Shown here in pieces: positions 1-11,955 of a stretch of 64,000 nucleotides of DNA. The notes under the pieces were generated by a model. That model saw only the letters and a program-made list of their open reading frames with translations, was not told the DNA's origin and searched no databases. The first letter of the stretch is position 1. Every line of letters starts with the position of its first letter. The DNA comes from Apricaphanius iberus (lineage: Eukaryota > Chordata > Actinopteri > Cyprinodontiformes > Aphaniidae), in contig JAPXFQ010002814.1 of assembly GCA_028564705.1 (NCBI GenBank), forward strand, positions 62,001 through 126,000, written 5' to 3'. Made by a program: the position numbers and the translations under genes.

Positions 1-1429
1 TGTGTCATTCAGGCCTCGGTTATCAAATCTGTCCCTGACTTCTGAGATATATTGACAGTGTTAAATGCCTCTCCCTTTTCCCCCTCCAAGCTGCATTCCT
101 GACCAGTCCTCTGCCCCATTATTGAAGTATCATAAAGAATGTATGACAACACCTTAGAGCAGTGGGGAAAAGTTTTGATAGAGTCAGTAAGGCAAGAGAA
201 TATGGAATAACATGGGTTTGGTGGCATGGAGCAGGTTGACTTGCTGCATTGCTTTCTCTCACTACCACATAGTCATCCCAATCCCATGTTTTTATAAAAA
301 AAACATGTATTTTGCATTTATATATATATCATATAACATATTTTTAATGTTCTAAACTAGATCGTACCTTCAAATCAACATTTATCACTACTATCATGTA
401 AACGTTTGACCAATAGGGATACATTTAAGCTTAGTTACGATTCCTAATTAGACTCTTCATTTAGTCAAAAGCAGTTATATTGGCTTATAAAATGTTTGAG
501 GTTCCTGACAATGTCTGTTCCTTTAAGATATACCTTACTAGTTTTATTTTGTAAGTTGAGGTTTTACTGTGATCACAAGAGATACAAATGGACAACAACT
601 TACTCACTGACCAGTAAGGAAGGATTTCTAGGAAGACTTGATTGGTCATGGTTGGAAACCCTTAAAACTGCAATTTCTCTTCACAAATTGTGATCTCCAG
701 AGATAAACCTTAGGCCTAGATCAATACAGCTGGCAGGATAGTGACGTCAAATCTAATTAAGATTGCCTGCGTGGCACAAAGGTACCAATCTGTGCTGGGT
801 GGGCCCAGTGTCAGCATGGGATACGGCAAGGTTATTTTTTTCCCATTGTCTGAGGCTTAGAGACAGCTCCAGAGGGATCTCTGCAGCCAAGACACCATTA
901 TCTGGCTAAGATGTGGGACAATCACACTGTCCCTGTCTCATTTCTTGTAAAGGTCCCTCTTCAATTAATCTCAGAGCCAGATCTTTTTTATGTTCTCCTG
1001 TAAGGACACCATGAAAAGAGAGTTTTTCAATAAGTCTTGTGAACAGGTTGGCTCCTGAGTTGGAAGAGGACAAAGAGGTATTATGTCATACAGGGTAAAC
1101 TGGGAAAGATAGGATGTAGCTCAATGAGTATGATTATGTCTAGATAATGTTGTGTTGTCATGTCTGACACAATTTCCTGCTGGAAAACTGAACATTCACA
1201 GGCTGATCTTTACATTTGGGCTTTGCCAAACCAAAATTTCACAAATCAGTCCAATATAATTATAAGACAATGTTAGCTGTCTGTTTTTTTCAGGTATCTT
1301 TGCGGACCTTGTTTAATTACATTCCCAATATGAAACTGCAAACATCACTATACTACATGGCAGAAGGTATTGAAAAGTATTTCTCAAAGCACAATATTAC
1401 AAACATTGTTACAGAAAAGTATTCATGAA
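1..1429. other. Unassigned AT-rich DNA
   Basis: No gene or repeat recognised. Short open frames here (such as 9-227 minus and 496-693 plus) have no family motif and no low-complexity-free domain I can name. The stretch runs up to the 5' truncation point of the L2 copy. Confidence 0.5.
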
Positions 1430-1848
1430 TACAGTTGTTAGAAAAAAAAAATTGCTCAACTACACTGAGTCTGTGCTGAGCAGCTGGTTACCACAACTTG
1501 GTCAGTTAGTTAACATCTCACTTGAGACTGGAACATTCCCAAATGCTTTAAAAACTGTGGTCATTAAGCCTCTTCTAAATAAGAGCAATATTGATGCCAC
1601 AGTACTGAGCAACTACCAGCCCATATTAAACCTACCATTCTTAGGAAAAGTCCTAGAGAAAGTAGTATATCAACAGCTCACTTACTTTCTCCTGTCTAAC
1701 AATGTGTTTGATACTTTCCAGTCAAGCTTTAGGCCCCACTACAGCACTGATACAGCTCTGATCAAAGTGACAAATGATATCCACATGAACACCAACGCAG
1801 GCAGTCTCAGTTTTAGTTCTGCTGGACCTGAGCGCTGCCTTTGAAACA

Positions 1849-2307
1849 GTGGACCATGGGATCTTACTTCACAGGTTAGAAAACTGGGTGGGAACCTCTG
1901 GTACTGCTCTAAACTGGTTCAAGTACTATCTCGAGGACAGGACTGGCAACTGTGTCTCAGACAAAATTTCCATAACCTGTGGAGTCCCACAGGGGTCAAT
2001 CTTGGGACCACTTTTATTCAACTTATTCAACATGCTTCTACTGGATCAGCTAATTAACAGTAATAATGTGTCTTACCATAACTACACAGATGATCCTCAG
2101 GTCTACGTGTCACTGATGGCAGGTCAACATGGGCCTATAGATACACTCTGTCACTGTATTGAACAGATCAGTGGGTGGATGCAAAACAACTTTCTCCAGT
2201 TAAACACAGAGACAATTGAGATCATTGAATTTTACCCACAGACTCAAAGAGAAAGCATTATCAGTCACATTGAGTCTCACTGTCTTCAACCAAAGAAATT
2301 AGGTTAG
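1849..2307 (+). pseudogene. L2 reverse transcriptase fragment (palm with YTDD)
   Basis: Largest piece with RT catalytic motifs. It would copy element RNA at a nicked target site. It begins in the [11 protein letters not shown] region: the preceding frame ends at 1844 in PERCL, where the nucleotides still read as the DLSAAFETVDHG region after a frameshift. GVPQGSILG lies about 45 codons in and the catalytic box reads YTDD instead of YADD. The frame stops at 2307 and resumes in another frame at 2324. The many frame breaks mean it cannot make a working enzyme. Confidence 0.85.
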
Positions 2308-2686
2308 AAATCTAGGGGTAATCATGGACCCGGACCTGAACTTAGACAGCCACATCAAAGCAATAACATCAACAGCTTTTTACCATGTGAAAAAAATTGC
2401 TAAGACCAGAGGAAGAGTGTCAAAACCAGACTTAGAGAGACTTATCCATGCATTTGTCTCCAGCAGGTCAGACTACTGTAACGGCCTGCTCACTGGCCTC
2501 TCAAAACAAGCTGTTAGACAGCTGCAGAACATCCAGAACGCTGCTGCTCAAGTCCTGACAAGAACCAGGAAATACGACCATATTAGTCCAGTCCAGTCTC
2601 TGCACTGGCTTCTTGTTGCTCAGAGAATTGAATTTAAAACAGCTATGCTAGTGTACAAGTCTTTTCATGGTTTGGCACCGAAGTAC

Positions 2687-2729
2687 ATCTCTGACATATT
2701 TATTTTTTTTTTTTAAAGATCTCTGACAT
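2687..2729. repeat. Poly(T) insertion flanked by an 11-bp direct repeat
   Basis: ATCTCTGACAT at 2687-2697 is repeated at 2719-2729, with about 21 bases of T-rich sequence between. It sits inside the L2 coding frame and breaks it. The form suggests an A-tail-only retroposition on the minus strand with target-site duplication. Confidence 0.6.
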
Positions 2730-3115
2730 GTTAGAGACATATGAACCATCTCGGGCCCTGAGACCTTCACGGAGGGGTCTCCTCGTGGTTCCCAGAGTCA
2801 ACAATAAACAAGGTGAGGCTGCATTTCAGTTTCAGGCAGCTAAAATATGGAACAGTCTTCATGAGGATGTGAGACAAGCCTCAACTCTAACAATGTTTAA
2901 ATCCAGGCTGAAAATAGTTATTTTTACCCATGTATATGACAATTGAAAGTATTTTATCTGCACCTTAGCTTTTTATTGTAATTAATACATTTTTTAAGTT
3001 GATGTTTTTTTTATTTATTTTTTTATCTGTTTTCTTAATGTATGCAGTTGTGAAGCACTTTGAATTGCTTTGTGTATGAATTGTGCTCTACAAATAAACT
3101 TGCCTTGCCTTACAC

Positions 3116-5728
3116 TTTTCCTTTTATGTGCTTTGTTACATGTAAATGTCTCAGATCAAACTTTTGTGTCTATGTCAACAGTAGCTGCTGTTTACTTTTT
3201 TTGGTGTTCTAGCCAACCCCTTTCTGAGCCCTGCTCATGTACTGACTCAGATACCTATCCATGTTTGTTTGTTATGATACCTGACAGGAACATCTATGTT
3301 GAACAAAGGGATGTAGTTGGTCAGTAGTAGGATAGGATACCCCTTTCTCGAGGTCTTTTATTATCAAGATTTTGTGACCAGGGGCCTGTCTCGGACTCAC
3401 CCAGCTTCTCTAGGTTGGTCCCATCATATAGCAGCTGGTCCATTAAGATTCATTGAATGCAGTCAGTTTGTTTAGGCACCATGTATTGATCAACTCAGTT
3501 CCTTGTACAGTTCAAGTCTTAATATTTGAGACTCTTTCTTGGATTTATACCATGGTGATATGCACTTGATCTCTTTCTGGGAGACTGTTGTGGTATGTCT
3601 TCAGCCCCTACTTCCATGGGGCATTCGTGTAATGTGATGCCGCCTCCTGCCATGTGCTTCTCCAGTACTATTACGTTTCAACTCCGGGTGAGTCTTATTT
3701 ATCTCAATGTTGCCTTAATCTTGGTTTGTAGCATCAGTTTATGTGGAGACCATTGCTATGTATGACTTTTGTTGTGTAACTGTGCAAAATATTTTGGTCC
3801 ACTTAGTATATTAGCAATTAAAAGCATTAAAATGTATTCATATGGGAAACAAATTTGTTTTACTCCTTTTCTCATTTTTATTCCTTCACAAATGGGATTG
3901 TCTACTTCTGAATTCCTGAAACATAAATTGTGATTTTTTGCTATTTCTAAAGGTTATCAATATGCAGCACAGAACTTTTATGAATTTGTTTGCTGCAGTC
4001 CTACAAGATAAATCCAAATTGAAATTCCACAGGTTAGAAATTAGAAGAAAAATATTTTTTCTTGTTCAAGCAACTGAGTTAAACAGATCCAACTTAGAAA
4101 TAAATCAACTTGTCTTACATTGAAAGTAACTCAATATTTTTTCAGAAGAATGCAAAGAGGCCAGTAGTGTTGGTGTGATTAATTCATATCTGAATTGCTG
4201 TTTCTGGCTGCAAAGGGACCTCAGTACAATTGGTTTTGTAAATTTAAATGTTCTTTTGAAAATGTTCAGGAATAAAAAAAGAAGTTAAATCAATTTTAAA
4301 GCCGCTGAGATATTACATTATTCTCTGGCCTGAGCACTTTAGAGTGCTAAAGAATCATACCTGCAGACATTCAGTCAAAGTTGTTTTAAAGTCAAATGGA
4401 TTGTAGCAGAAACCCAAGAAGGTCTATGTTTCTTACTCTGAGGATTAGGTAATGTGTAGAACAAAACAGATATGAATAATTTATTGGCACTCGAATGCAG
4501 TGCAGTCATAGACATACAAGTGTTAGTTTCCATTTCAGTGTGTGAACCCTAAACACCTTCAGCCTAGATAAAGTGAAGATCCTTTTAAGGTTAGTAATTT
4601 GTCTTCAAAATAAATAAAAGCCTTACTTGTGTTTCATAAAGAAAGTTCAATTTGTTTTTGAAGATGGGGCACATCCACTGCAGAAAAAAATAAATATTTA
4701 TATTTATATATACCCTCTTACAGATTGCTCCTATTTTTTATTTTTCGTCCATGTTACAACTTTTAATATGAAAGATAACCTGAGCAAATCTGAAATGCAG
4801 TTTTCAGCTGGTTTAATTTATTTAAGAAGAAAAGCTATCCTAACCAGCCTGTCCTCATGTGAAACCTATTACTTTTTCTACCACCTTTGGCAGCAGCAAG
4901 TGCCATCAAGCATTTACAATAACAGGCAATGAGGTTTTCACATTACTGTGGAGGAATTTTGACCAATTAAATTTTTCTAAATATTCTAATTCAGCCACAT
5001 GGACCATTTCTGACCATCAAAAATGTTTTAAAAGTCACACTATATCGTTTATTGTTATATTAATTACAAGAAGTTCAAAACAGCATTTTAACACAACCAT
5101 GTTTTACTTTTAGTGTATTGTTCTTTTCTGGAAATGCTGTAATAGTTGCGGACTGGATGTTATGGTTCCACACCTTCCAAAAGTTTACTCTTTTTCTCTT
5201 GAGTACTGAATTTGATCAAAATGTTGAGGATCATCAAGATGTTTTTTTGACAAATGTAAGAAGAACCTTTGTGCTCTCATCGGTCTGTTTTAGTATGGAC
5301 CTTAGCTCTCCCCCTTTTTGACCAGTTTCTATTGTGAAAATTGAGCTCTAGCAAAGTAACTAAGGCCTGCAGTTGTCCTCTGTTTTTTGTGACCTCCTGG
5401 CTGAGTTGTTGGTACATGCATACATTCATAATTTCTTCCACATTCATACAGATTCAAGTTAAGGGATTTCTTTGTTCAAAACATAAATAAAGTCTGTTAA
5501 CTGTAGTAATGTAGTAACAGTCTTGGGTGCGACTAGTGAAACTAAACTGGTTTTCTGATACATGTTGATAATTGTTACTGATGATTAAAGATTACTATTA
5601 CTTTTTACAATGGTGGTTTGGCTTGGATGGATTTGGCTCCTCCCATATTAATGAAATAATAATTTAAAACAGCCTTTTGTACTCATTCTTGTTGTATTTA
5701 TTTGAATATATATTATCTTGTATGATGT
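3116..5728. other. Unassigned AT-rich DNA
   Basis: No coding domain, RNA gene or recognisable repeat seen. Open frames in this stretch are short, lack motifs, and are rich in Phe, Lys and Asn as expected from AT-rich DNA. Confidence 0.5.
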
Positions 5729-6040
5729 CATGGGTTTGAGTCTGGGCCTGGGGTCTTTCTGCATATAGCTTACATATTCTTTCTGTACATGCGTGGGCTC
5801 TTTCCAGGTATTTCGGCTTCGTCAACCATGCCCAAGACATGACTTTTGTTGATTGGTTTCTCTAAGATGAGTTGCATGCATGGTTGTTTGTCCTGTGTGT
5901 CTGCGATGTACTGGCAACCTGTCCAAGATGTACCCTAGCTCTCAACCAATGATCACCAGAACTCTCCTCACAACCAGTAGTGTCGCATGGCGTGGGCATT
6001 CCCAGCTCTAGCTCTGTATATTTCCCATCAAGCCCTAAAT
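5729..6040 (+). repeat. SINE-like fish repeat
   Basis: The copy carries a B-box-like GGGTTTGAGTCTGGG at 5732-5746, then the order of phrases that I know from an abundant fish repeat: GGGGTCTTTCTGCATATAG, CATGCGTGGGCTCTTTCC, GCATGGTTGTTTGTCC, and ACTGGCAACCTGTCCAAG with TGTACCC following. A second fragment of the same family lies at 13250-13385 and an end fragment at 7625-7735. The family name is not known to me; a tRNA origin is inferred from the B-box alone. Confidence 0.6.
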
Positions 6041-6699
6041 GTTTTTTCAACCCCTAAAGAGTACATTTACATTAACTGAGCCACCCTATAATTTTAAGGA
6101 AGAAGGGAGATTTTGAGAGGGGCTATGTAGTGAATATTATGTGTTTTCTTGGCTAAAAGGTGCAGTGTTTAATCTAAACTCTTTGGAGCGGACAAAAAAG
6201 GAACAGACGATTGTTTTTGACAGAAATAAGAGGGACAATTCTTCAGTTGTCGTGGCTGGCAGATGAGGGCGACAAAACTCTAGGATAACACATAAACAGG
6301 TAAACCACAATTAATTAACATAAACACTGTAGTAATGTCCAAGAGATTATGTGAACATCAGGTAGATCATTTTCAACGACAGTATTTGGAGTGTCTAAAA
6401 TTACAGACATAAGTTAAGATTGTCCGGTGAAAAGCTTAAAATCATCTGACATGTTTAGTTTTTGCTTCTCCTCAAACTTTGCAAAGATAATGTGGCCATC
6501 CTCATAAATGCTGAAATAAAGCAGCTGCTGCAAAATGCATGTCGGGATTAAAATCACTGACTAAACGATTATTTAATATTCAGACTGATGATTACATGAG
6601 GAAAAAATTCTGAGTATACCTCTAGAATAAACAAGACTACACATATACATACATATTTCAATTGATTTTTTTTTTTAAACCTGCTACAACTGTGTTGTG
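6041..6699. other. Unassigned DNA
   Basis: No gene or family motif recognised between the SINE-like repeat and the possible hAT remnant. Confidence 0.45.
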
Positions 6700-7300
6700 T
6701 TTAAATGGAAACACTTGAACGCAGCAGCAGTTGCTCTGCCCAGCACTGGCACCTCTCTTCTGTAGGTCTACCTCACTTACACAGCCGATGCGCACAACTC
6801 CCGATTCCAGCCACAAACATGGAGGACAAAAAGAAAAAGATTGAAAATGGCGAATTGACGAGTGTGAACAACACTAAGGGAAAAGCTCTGTTCTGGAGTA
6901 ATTTTTAATCTTTTTACAACCCTTCAAATTGAGCCAACCAGGTTTGTTCAGGTGTAAGAATCCATACCCTTGGTTTATTAAAACGTACATACCTGTTTCG
7001 GGTCGGGCTCGGATGTAAATATCTTAATGCCGGTCGGGGTAAGGTCCAATTCGGTTGCTGCTCTGTTGGACGTGGGCCGGGCTCGGACAGAGAAATTCGG
7101 CCCGATCCGCTCTCTAGAAAATACCACTGTCTTGACATTGACTGAGCTGCCTTCACAAATGTCTACGCTCTCTGAGTGCTTTTGTAGTTATAGATATAGA
7201 ATTAAGACAATTTCCCCCTATAAATTACAATTGAGTTATAATCATGTTGCAAAGGTCAGTTCACTTTCATTTACGTTTACACCCGGAGTTACATTTTAAT
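6700..7300 (+). mobile_element. Possible hAT-type transposon remnant
   Basis: A short frame at 6705-6908 contains MEDKKKKIENGELTSV and ends in KGKALFWSNF. This resembles the start of hAT/ZBED-type transposases, just ahead of a BED finger, but no Cys/His finger follows. At 6996-7100 come GGGTCGGGCTCGG and GTGGGCCGGGCTCGGACAG, a run of CGGGTCGGGCTCGG-like words that I associate with fish hAT elements. No termini or target duplication were found, so the call is tentative. Confidence 0.35.
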
Positions 7301-7624
7301 AACATATTTTATGATTAAAGAAATCTAGTTTTATACTCCAATGACCTAATCAGAGAATGATGAAGCATATGTGGTAAAGCGCACAATAATGGCTCAGGTG
7401 GGAGCTCTTGGGTGAGAGTCATATGCGCTAGCCATGCAGAAAAACGGAGCAGTTTTTATTTTTAAAACGTATCTCATTCATTCAGAAAAACGGAGCAGTA
7501 TTTATTTTTATTTTTAAAATGTATCTCATTAATTCTGAAAAATCTCATTATTTCAGAAAAACAGAGCTTTTTTTTTCAAGTGAATGCAATAAGCTTCCGT
7601 AATTTTTCACTGCGTAGGTTTCCC
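7301..7624. other. Unassigned DNA with short direct repeats
   Basis: The phrase CAGAAAAACGGAGCAGT occurs near 7437 and again near 7481, each followed by TTTATTTTTA and a CTCATT word, so a unit of about 44 bp is imperfectly repeated two to three times up to about 7575. Nothing else recognised. Confidence 0.45.
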
Positions 7625-7735
7625 CATATTTCTCCCTGAGGGTGTGGGCTCAGCCTCCTATGTTGCCAGGTCCAGGAAACGCCCCTGCTTATAACCCTGA
7701 AAGGATAAGCCGGTATAAGCAATGGATGGATAGAC
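7625..7735 (+). repeat. SINE-like repeat, 3' end fragment
   Basis: The end of this stretch (GGATAAGCCGGTATAAGC then AATGGATGGATAG near 7703-7733) matches the remembered 3' end of the same fish repeat family as the copy at 5729. Only the terminal part is convincing. Confidence 0.4.
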
Positions 7736-8515
7736 ATGAAACATTTAAATGTAACTGTGGAAAAGTATTCTTACTCTCTGCATCTTGCATTCTCAAATAG
7801 CAATAAACGGAAAGAAATGTTGCCACTGTTTTCACTTGAAGTTGCTCAGGGTTGCTGAATACAGAAAATTTCAGCTGCCTCATACAATGAGTAGAGTAAA
7901 TTTATAAAATAAAAAATAAATAACAGTTAAGGACACTGTGGAAAAGCTACATTAGGAATAGGACTGTAGTTCCACGCTGGGCTACATCAAGTCTTTATGT
8001 TTTGTTTTGCTACTTGAAGCATCTCTTTGCTTTTGGGGCGATTCTATAAAAAGTTGCCAGTGTCTGAGGTCCCAGTGGTACCTATTACGGCAACCTAGTA
8101 GTCATTAATCACAGACGAGTAAGTATTTCAACCCAGTGTCCGCCTAGAGTTTCCAATAGTCATTCATTAACAGTTCCCACTGCCATCTCTTTTCTTAGCA
8201 TCTGCGCCCTCCTTCTCAACACTCCCACCTGGACCCTAAGGAGTTGGTCGTTTTCTTGCTGACATACCTGCTTTTCTTTTTGCCTGCGTTATGTATAAAC
8301 TGTGCAAGTAGGTGTACTGGGACATATCTTAAGATAACCTTTGCAGAACGTATTTTCATTTTTTAAAAGACACTGAATTTGTTTCATGAAAATTAGCCCA
8401 GCTTTGAATAGCATTAATCGTTTATTAAGATTGTAGAAGTATGCAGGAGATCAGTGTGCTCTCTTTCATGTTTTGTCATATTACAGCCTCAAACTTTCAT
8501 TTGTTTTCATTAGCA
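7736..8515. other. Unassigned DNA left of the DIRS-like element
   Basis: No gene recognised. The last 50 bases (8465-8512) contain GTTTTGTCATATTACAGCC, similar to words near Tc1-type termini, but no end or transposase is visible. Confidence 0.4.
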
Positions 8516-8527
8516 TGGACCACGCCT
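8516..8527 (+). repeat. DIRS-like inverted terminus, left
   Basis: TGGACCACGCCT, an exact inverted match to 13096-13107. Similarity does not extend convincingly inward. Confidence 0.55.
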
Positions 8528-8639
8528 ACGGAGATTAGATTAGTTTTGATTAGTTCATTTATTGACAAAGGTTAGAGAGATGATGTGTCTGGAAGGATGC
8601 ACTGATGTAGGCTTGTTGACTCTGTGTGGGGGTGCAGTC

Positions 8640-9230
8640 TTCGGAAGTCGGTCTTCTTCTCGAGCCTGCTCAGGACCCCCAAAGTTGGTCATTATTTAAC
8701 GAAGCAAGGAATGAGCATGGTGCAGATCGTCGAGATTATTTTGAATGTAAGAACGGTATGCTGAAGATGACAAACGACCTAGGATTTGAATAGTCTTGTC
8801 GGAAATGCCTAACTGAGAAGCTGAAGTGCCTGCGCCCATTCGGATGGAGTGGATTGAATAATTATCAGGGTTGATGCCAGATGTAAACGGGATTGATTAG
8901 AGGAGGAGAGTAACCGTAACAGATTGTGTGGATGCAGCGGGTAAGGAGGTCAGAGGTTATAGGAATCGGTGATTAGGTTAAGGTGTTTCTTGATTCTTAA
9001 GACCTTTGAGCAGCATGGATATGTGGCTAACGTAGAGAGCTGGACGTGAGTTGGCGGTAGCCAGTTTAATGAAGAAATTAATGCCAGAAAGGTATGATTG
9101 AATAGTAGAAACGCGGATTTATATGATTGGATGCGGACAGGTAATGAAGAGGCGAATAGAAGACGGGATGAGTGAAGGGAATGGAAGGTTATTCGTTACA
9201 TAGAAACTTTTAAAAACTGTTCCATCTTGA
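8640..9230 (-). pseudogene. DIRS-like tyrosine recombinase, internally deleted
   Basis: After a frameshift near 9225 (a run of T) the frame reads FKSFYVTNNLPFPSLI, a TAA at 9119-9121, then VSTIQSYLSGINFFIKLA and SMLLKGLKNQETP, which is the N-terminal core-binding half. After LLTRC-like and SPPLI-like words the frame jumps to NPDNYSIHSIRMGAGTSAS, then LGISDKTIQILGRLSSSAYR and SYI. HSIR at 8840-8851 supplies the catalytic His and second Arg, and AYRSYI at about 8744-8760 supplies the catalytic Tyr. The middle segment that carries the first catalytic Arg is missing. The enzyme would have integrated circular element DNA; this copy could not. Confidence 0.75.
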
Positions 9231-10901
9231 AAGATAAGATGAGAGAGTTCTAGGAGCAATGCTGTTGAGGATAGTGTTCTGAGAAATGATGGAGAGGTCT
9301 TGAAGCTGTGTAGTTTGTTGTAGATGGTTGCTGAAAACAGTAGGATCGGAGTTGGATGAGGATCTTCGTCTGGAGCCAAGGACCTGAATTTCTGGAAAGA
9401 GGCGAGAGAGTGAATCAGCGATGGAATTCCGATGGTTAGATACATGAGCAGCACGGAGAATGAAATGAAGTTTGGCTGGCGCCCGAGTGAGTCTTCGAAT
9501 GAACTGCATGATGAAGGTTGAACGTGATCGGCCTTTGTTTATGATCCCAACAACATCAGAGTTATCTGAATGAATAAGGATACAGTGTTGAGACCATTCG
9601 TGCCCCCAAAGTAGGGCTGCAATTACAACAGGATAGATTTCATAATGAGCGGATGAGAGAGAGGCTGACTGGAGCTGCAAACGTTCGAACTCGGAGGGCC
9701 ATGTTGAAGCAAACCACCTTCCATTGTAGAAAACGCCAAAGCCCGTAGAGGGTGCTGCGTCAGAAAATAGCTGGATCTCATCTGGATAAGAAATGCAGTC
9801 ATTATAAGAGAATGGAACACCGTTCCAAGATTAAATAAATTCTTGCCAGAGGCGCATTTCCATCCGGCAAGGTTCTTCAATGGCAAGACGACCATGAAGT
9901 GAAGGGATGTTTGCTGCGGTTGAAGGAAGGTGGGAAATGAAAGATCTCCCCTGCGGAATGATTCGCATTGCATAGTTGAGATGACCTAAAAGAGAGAGAA
10001 TCTGTTGTTTGGCGCAATAGTTGGCTAAGATGAAGTTAGAAAGAATCAGAGTGATTCGGTGAACCTTCTCGAGTGGCAGAGAAGCTTGAAAAGTGGAAGA
10101 ATTGAGAGTAATACCCAGGAATTCTAGAGAAGTATGATGACCTATAGTCTTCTCTTCCGACAGGGGAACTCTGATGTTGGAGAATGCTTCGGTTAGGTTA
10201 CGGAGGCCGAGAAAAGAAGGAGATGAGGCAGGGGTGATGACAAGAAAATCATCGAGGAGATGAAGGAGGTAAGGGAGGCAGTAAGTGTTAAGGAGAATCC
10301 AACACAAAGCCTCGGAAAGGGAGTCGAAGATCCGGGGCCTACTTCTGCAACCAAAGGTAAGTCTGACTGCGAAGTAATAAGCTCCTTTCCAAAAGACCCC
10401 AAAGAAACGCCAAAAGTCTGGATGAAGGGGAAGGACCTTGAAGGCACTAGTAATGTCTGCTTTAGAAAGCCTTGCATTACGACCTGCTAAACGGATGAGT
10501 CGAATAGCATGATCTATAGTGACGTACTGCATTGAGAAATCAGGAAATGGTATAAGGCTATTGATGCTGTGGACAGAGGAATTGTGAGGTGCCGACAAGT
10601 CGATAATCAGTCTTTTCTTTCCCGAGTATTTGCGGGTTGCTACCCCAAGGGGGCTGATTCGAAAAACTGCAAAAGGGGAGCGAGCGAAAGGACCGATCAT
10701 GAAACCCTCCTTAACCTCTTTAAGGAGTAAAGAATCGACTGTATCGGGATCAGAAAGGGCAGATAAAAGGTTAGAACAGTAATTTGAGGAATCAGGAAAA
10801 ACTTCAATGCCTGGGTGGAACCCGTGTGTGAAACCCTTAACCAAGAAATCGACAAATTCCCTATCGAGGTGGCTGGCCAAAGCAGAGATCAGAGCGCTCA
10901 C
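9210..10901 (-). pseudogene. DIRS-like reverse transcriptase-RNase H
   Basis: One continuous frame carries RT then RNase H, broken by a single TAA at 9831-9833. RT motifs: GKKRLIIDLSAPHN, LSKADITSAFKVLPLHPD (first catalytic Asp), and LLHLLDDFLVI with the paired Asp at about 10246-10257. RNase H motifs after the stop: LFSDAAPSTGFGVFYNG, SSAHYEIYPVVIAALLWG, CILIHSDNSDVVGIINKG and HVSNHRNSIADSLSRLF, so the acidic D-E-D-D set is present. The product would copy element RNA and remove it from the hybrid. Sequence upstream of the Met at 10901 is open and continues from the end of ORF1. RT similarity is to the DIRS group rather than LTR or LINE elements. Confidence 0.85.
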
Positions 10902-10931
10902 CTTGATGGGAGTGGCGAGGTGCTGTATCAG

Positions 10932-11955
10932 TCAATCTGCTTTGGAAGTGGGGTTATGGGGGCAGGTGTTCCGAGCATGTGCCCCTCCGCAGAAGAAGCA
11001 GGTATGCAAGAGCCTGCAGCTAGAGGCTGAGCAACCGAGGTCATTGAAATTGTTGCTCACCATCCTACCACCCTGTTAAAGGATGGGACGGCCACGCTTA
11101 TCCACACCCCCCGGAGACTGGTGCATTTGGTTTAGATTGTTGTGGCAGAGATTTAGGAATCATTGGAGGGGGAGGGGCAGCTGAGGACAAACGGTTGGGG
11201 ACTGATGAGCTGTGTGTCGATGATAGCCGAGGACGGAGAGGAGTAACAAGTGTACATGCAGTAGCAGGGTGGGAGGGAGCGCCGCAGAGGCTGCAAGATA
11301 GGGATGCATGAGCTGCAAAGATGCGGCAATATAACTCTGAGTCTATACAACCCCGGTATGTACCTTGGTTGAATTGGGCCAGACGACCCGCTGCCTGGGA
11401 TAAAAAAAGAACATGATATCGGTAAAACCCTGTTCCTCCAAATCTAAGGGCCATGTCAAGGACAATAGATAAATAATCATCTAATTCAGTCTGCCGGTCT
11501 GGAAATAATGAGCAAATGATGTCCCTATAAAGGGAGAATGCAAAAGCAAACTCTGTGGGGGTCAGATCTTTGGAGCTGGAGCTAAGAGCTGAACCTAGCT
11601 GCATCGGCCCCATACCGGTCTGCACCTCCCGGGGCTGACCTGAGAGACCTAGAGAAGGAGAGCCAAATCAATGTAATTACCATTCAAAATTTGTTGTCGG
11701 AGAGCGGGTGAAACTGGGGAAGGGCGATTGATGGAAGAGGGTGGCCGAATGGGAGGGTACTGCTGTGGAAAGAGTGTAATGGTTAGAAGCTGGTGTGTGA
11801 ATAGATGAAGATGGCAACTGAGACGGCAGACCAGTAGAATTTTGAGGTAATGCAGCAATAGGTTGTTGGACATTTGAGCCTGTTGGTAATATTGAAGGGT
11901 TAGAAGGGGTTCCTGAAGCATGGGTGGAAGCCTGGGTTGAACCTGTAGGAAACAT
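10932..11955 (-). pseudogene. DIRS-like ORF1, Gag-like part with Cys/His cluster
   Basis: A Ser/Thr/Pro-rich linker (11677-11955) leads through SPALRQQILNGNYIDLALLL to a conserved block at 11098-11625, including LTPTEFAFAFSLYRDIICS, DDYLSIVLDMALRFGG and CSLCGAPSHPATAC. After a frameshift in a run of G near 11105 and one nonsense codon, the frame reads NNFNDLGCSASSCRLLHTC, then FFCGGAHARNTCPHNP, and ends at a TGA at 10932-10934. The spaced Cys and His residues look like a nucleic-acid-binding knuckle. This is the expected Gag-like protein of DIRS elements. At least two frameshifts separate its parts. Confidence 0.75.

Larger units (their letters stand above)
1430..3115 (+). mobile_element. L2-type LINE, 5'-truncated and broken
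   Basis: Non-LTR retrotransposon copy that keeps the reverse transcriptase and C-terminal part of its second ORF plus the 3' tail. The frame is split into pieces at 1425-1844, 1849-2307, 2324-2716 and 2728-2946. Visible RT motifs are SNYQPILNLPFLGKVLEK, GVPQGSILGPLLFN near 1981-2020 and SYHNYTDDPQ near 2072-2102, which stands in for the usual YADD box. The C-terminal block (RSDYCNGLLTGL, then PRVNNKQGEAAFQFQAAKIW) is typical of the L2 clade. The 3' end near 3050-3113 has the L2 hallmark of a GAAGCACTTTGAATTGC-like run followed by ACAAATAAACTTGCCTTGCC. The endonuclease is missing. Clade assignment is from family knowledge. Confidence 0.88.

Noticed and set aside
10807..11079. Plus-strand frames inside the DIRS-like element
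   Set aside because: Shadows of the minus-strand ORF1 and RT codons, which carry recognisable motifs.
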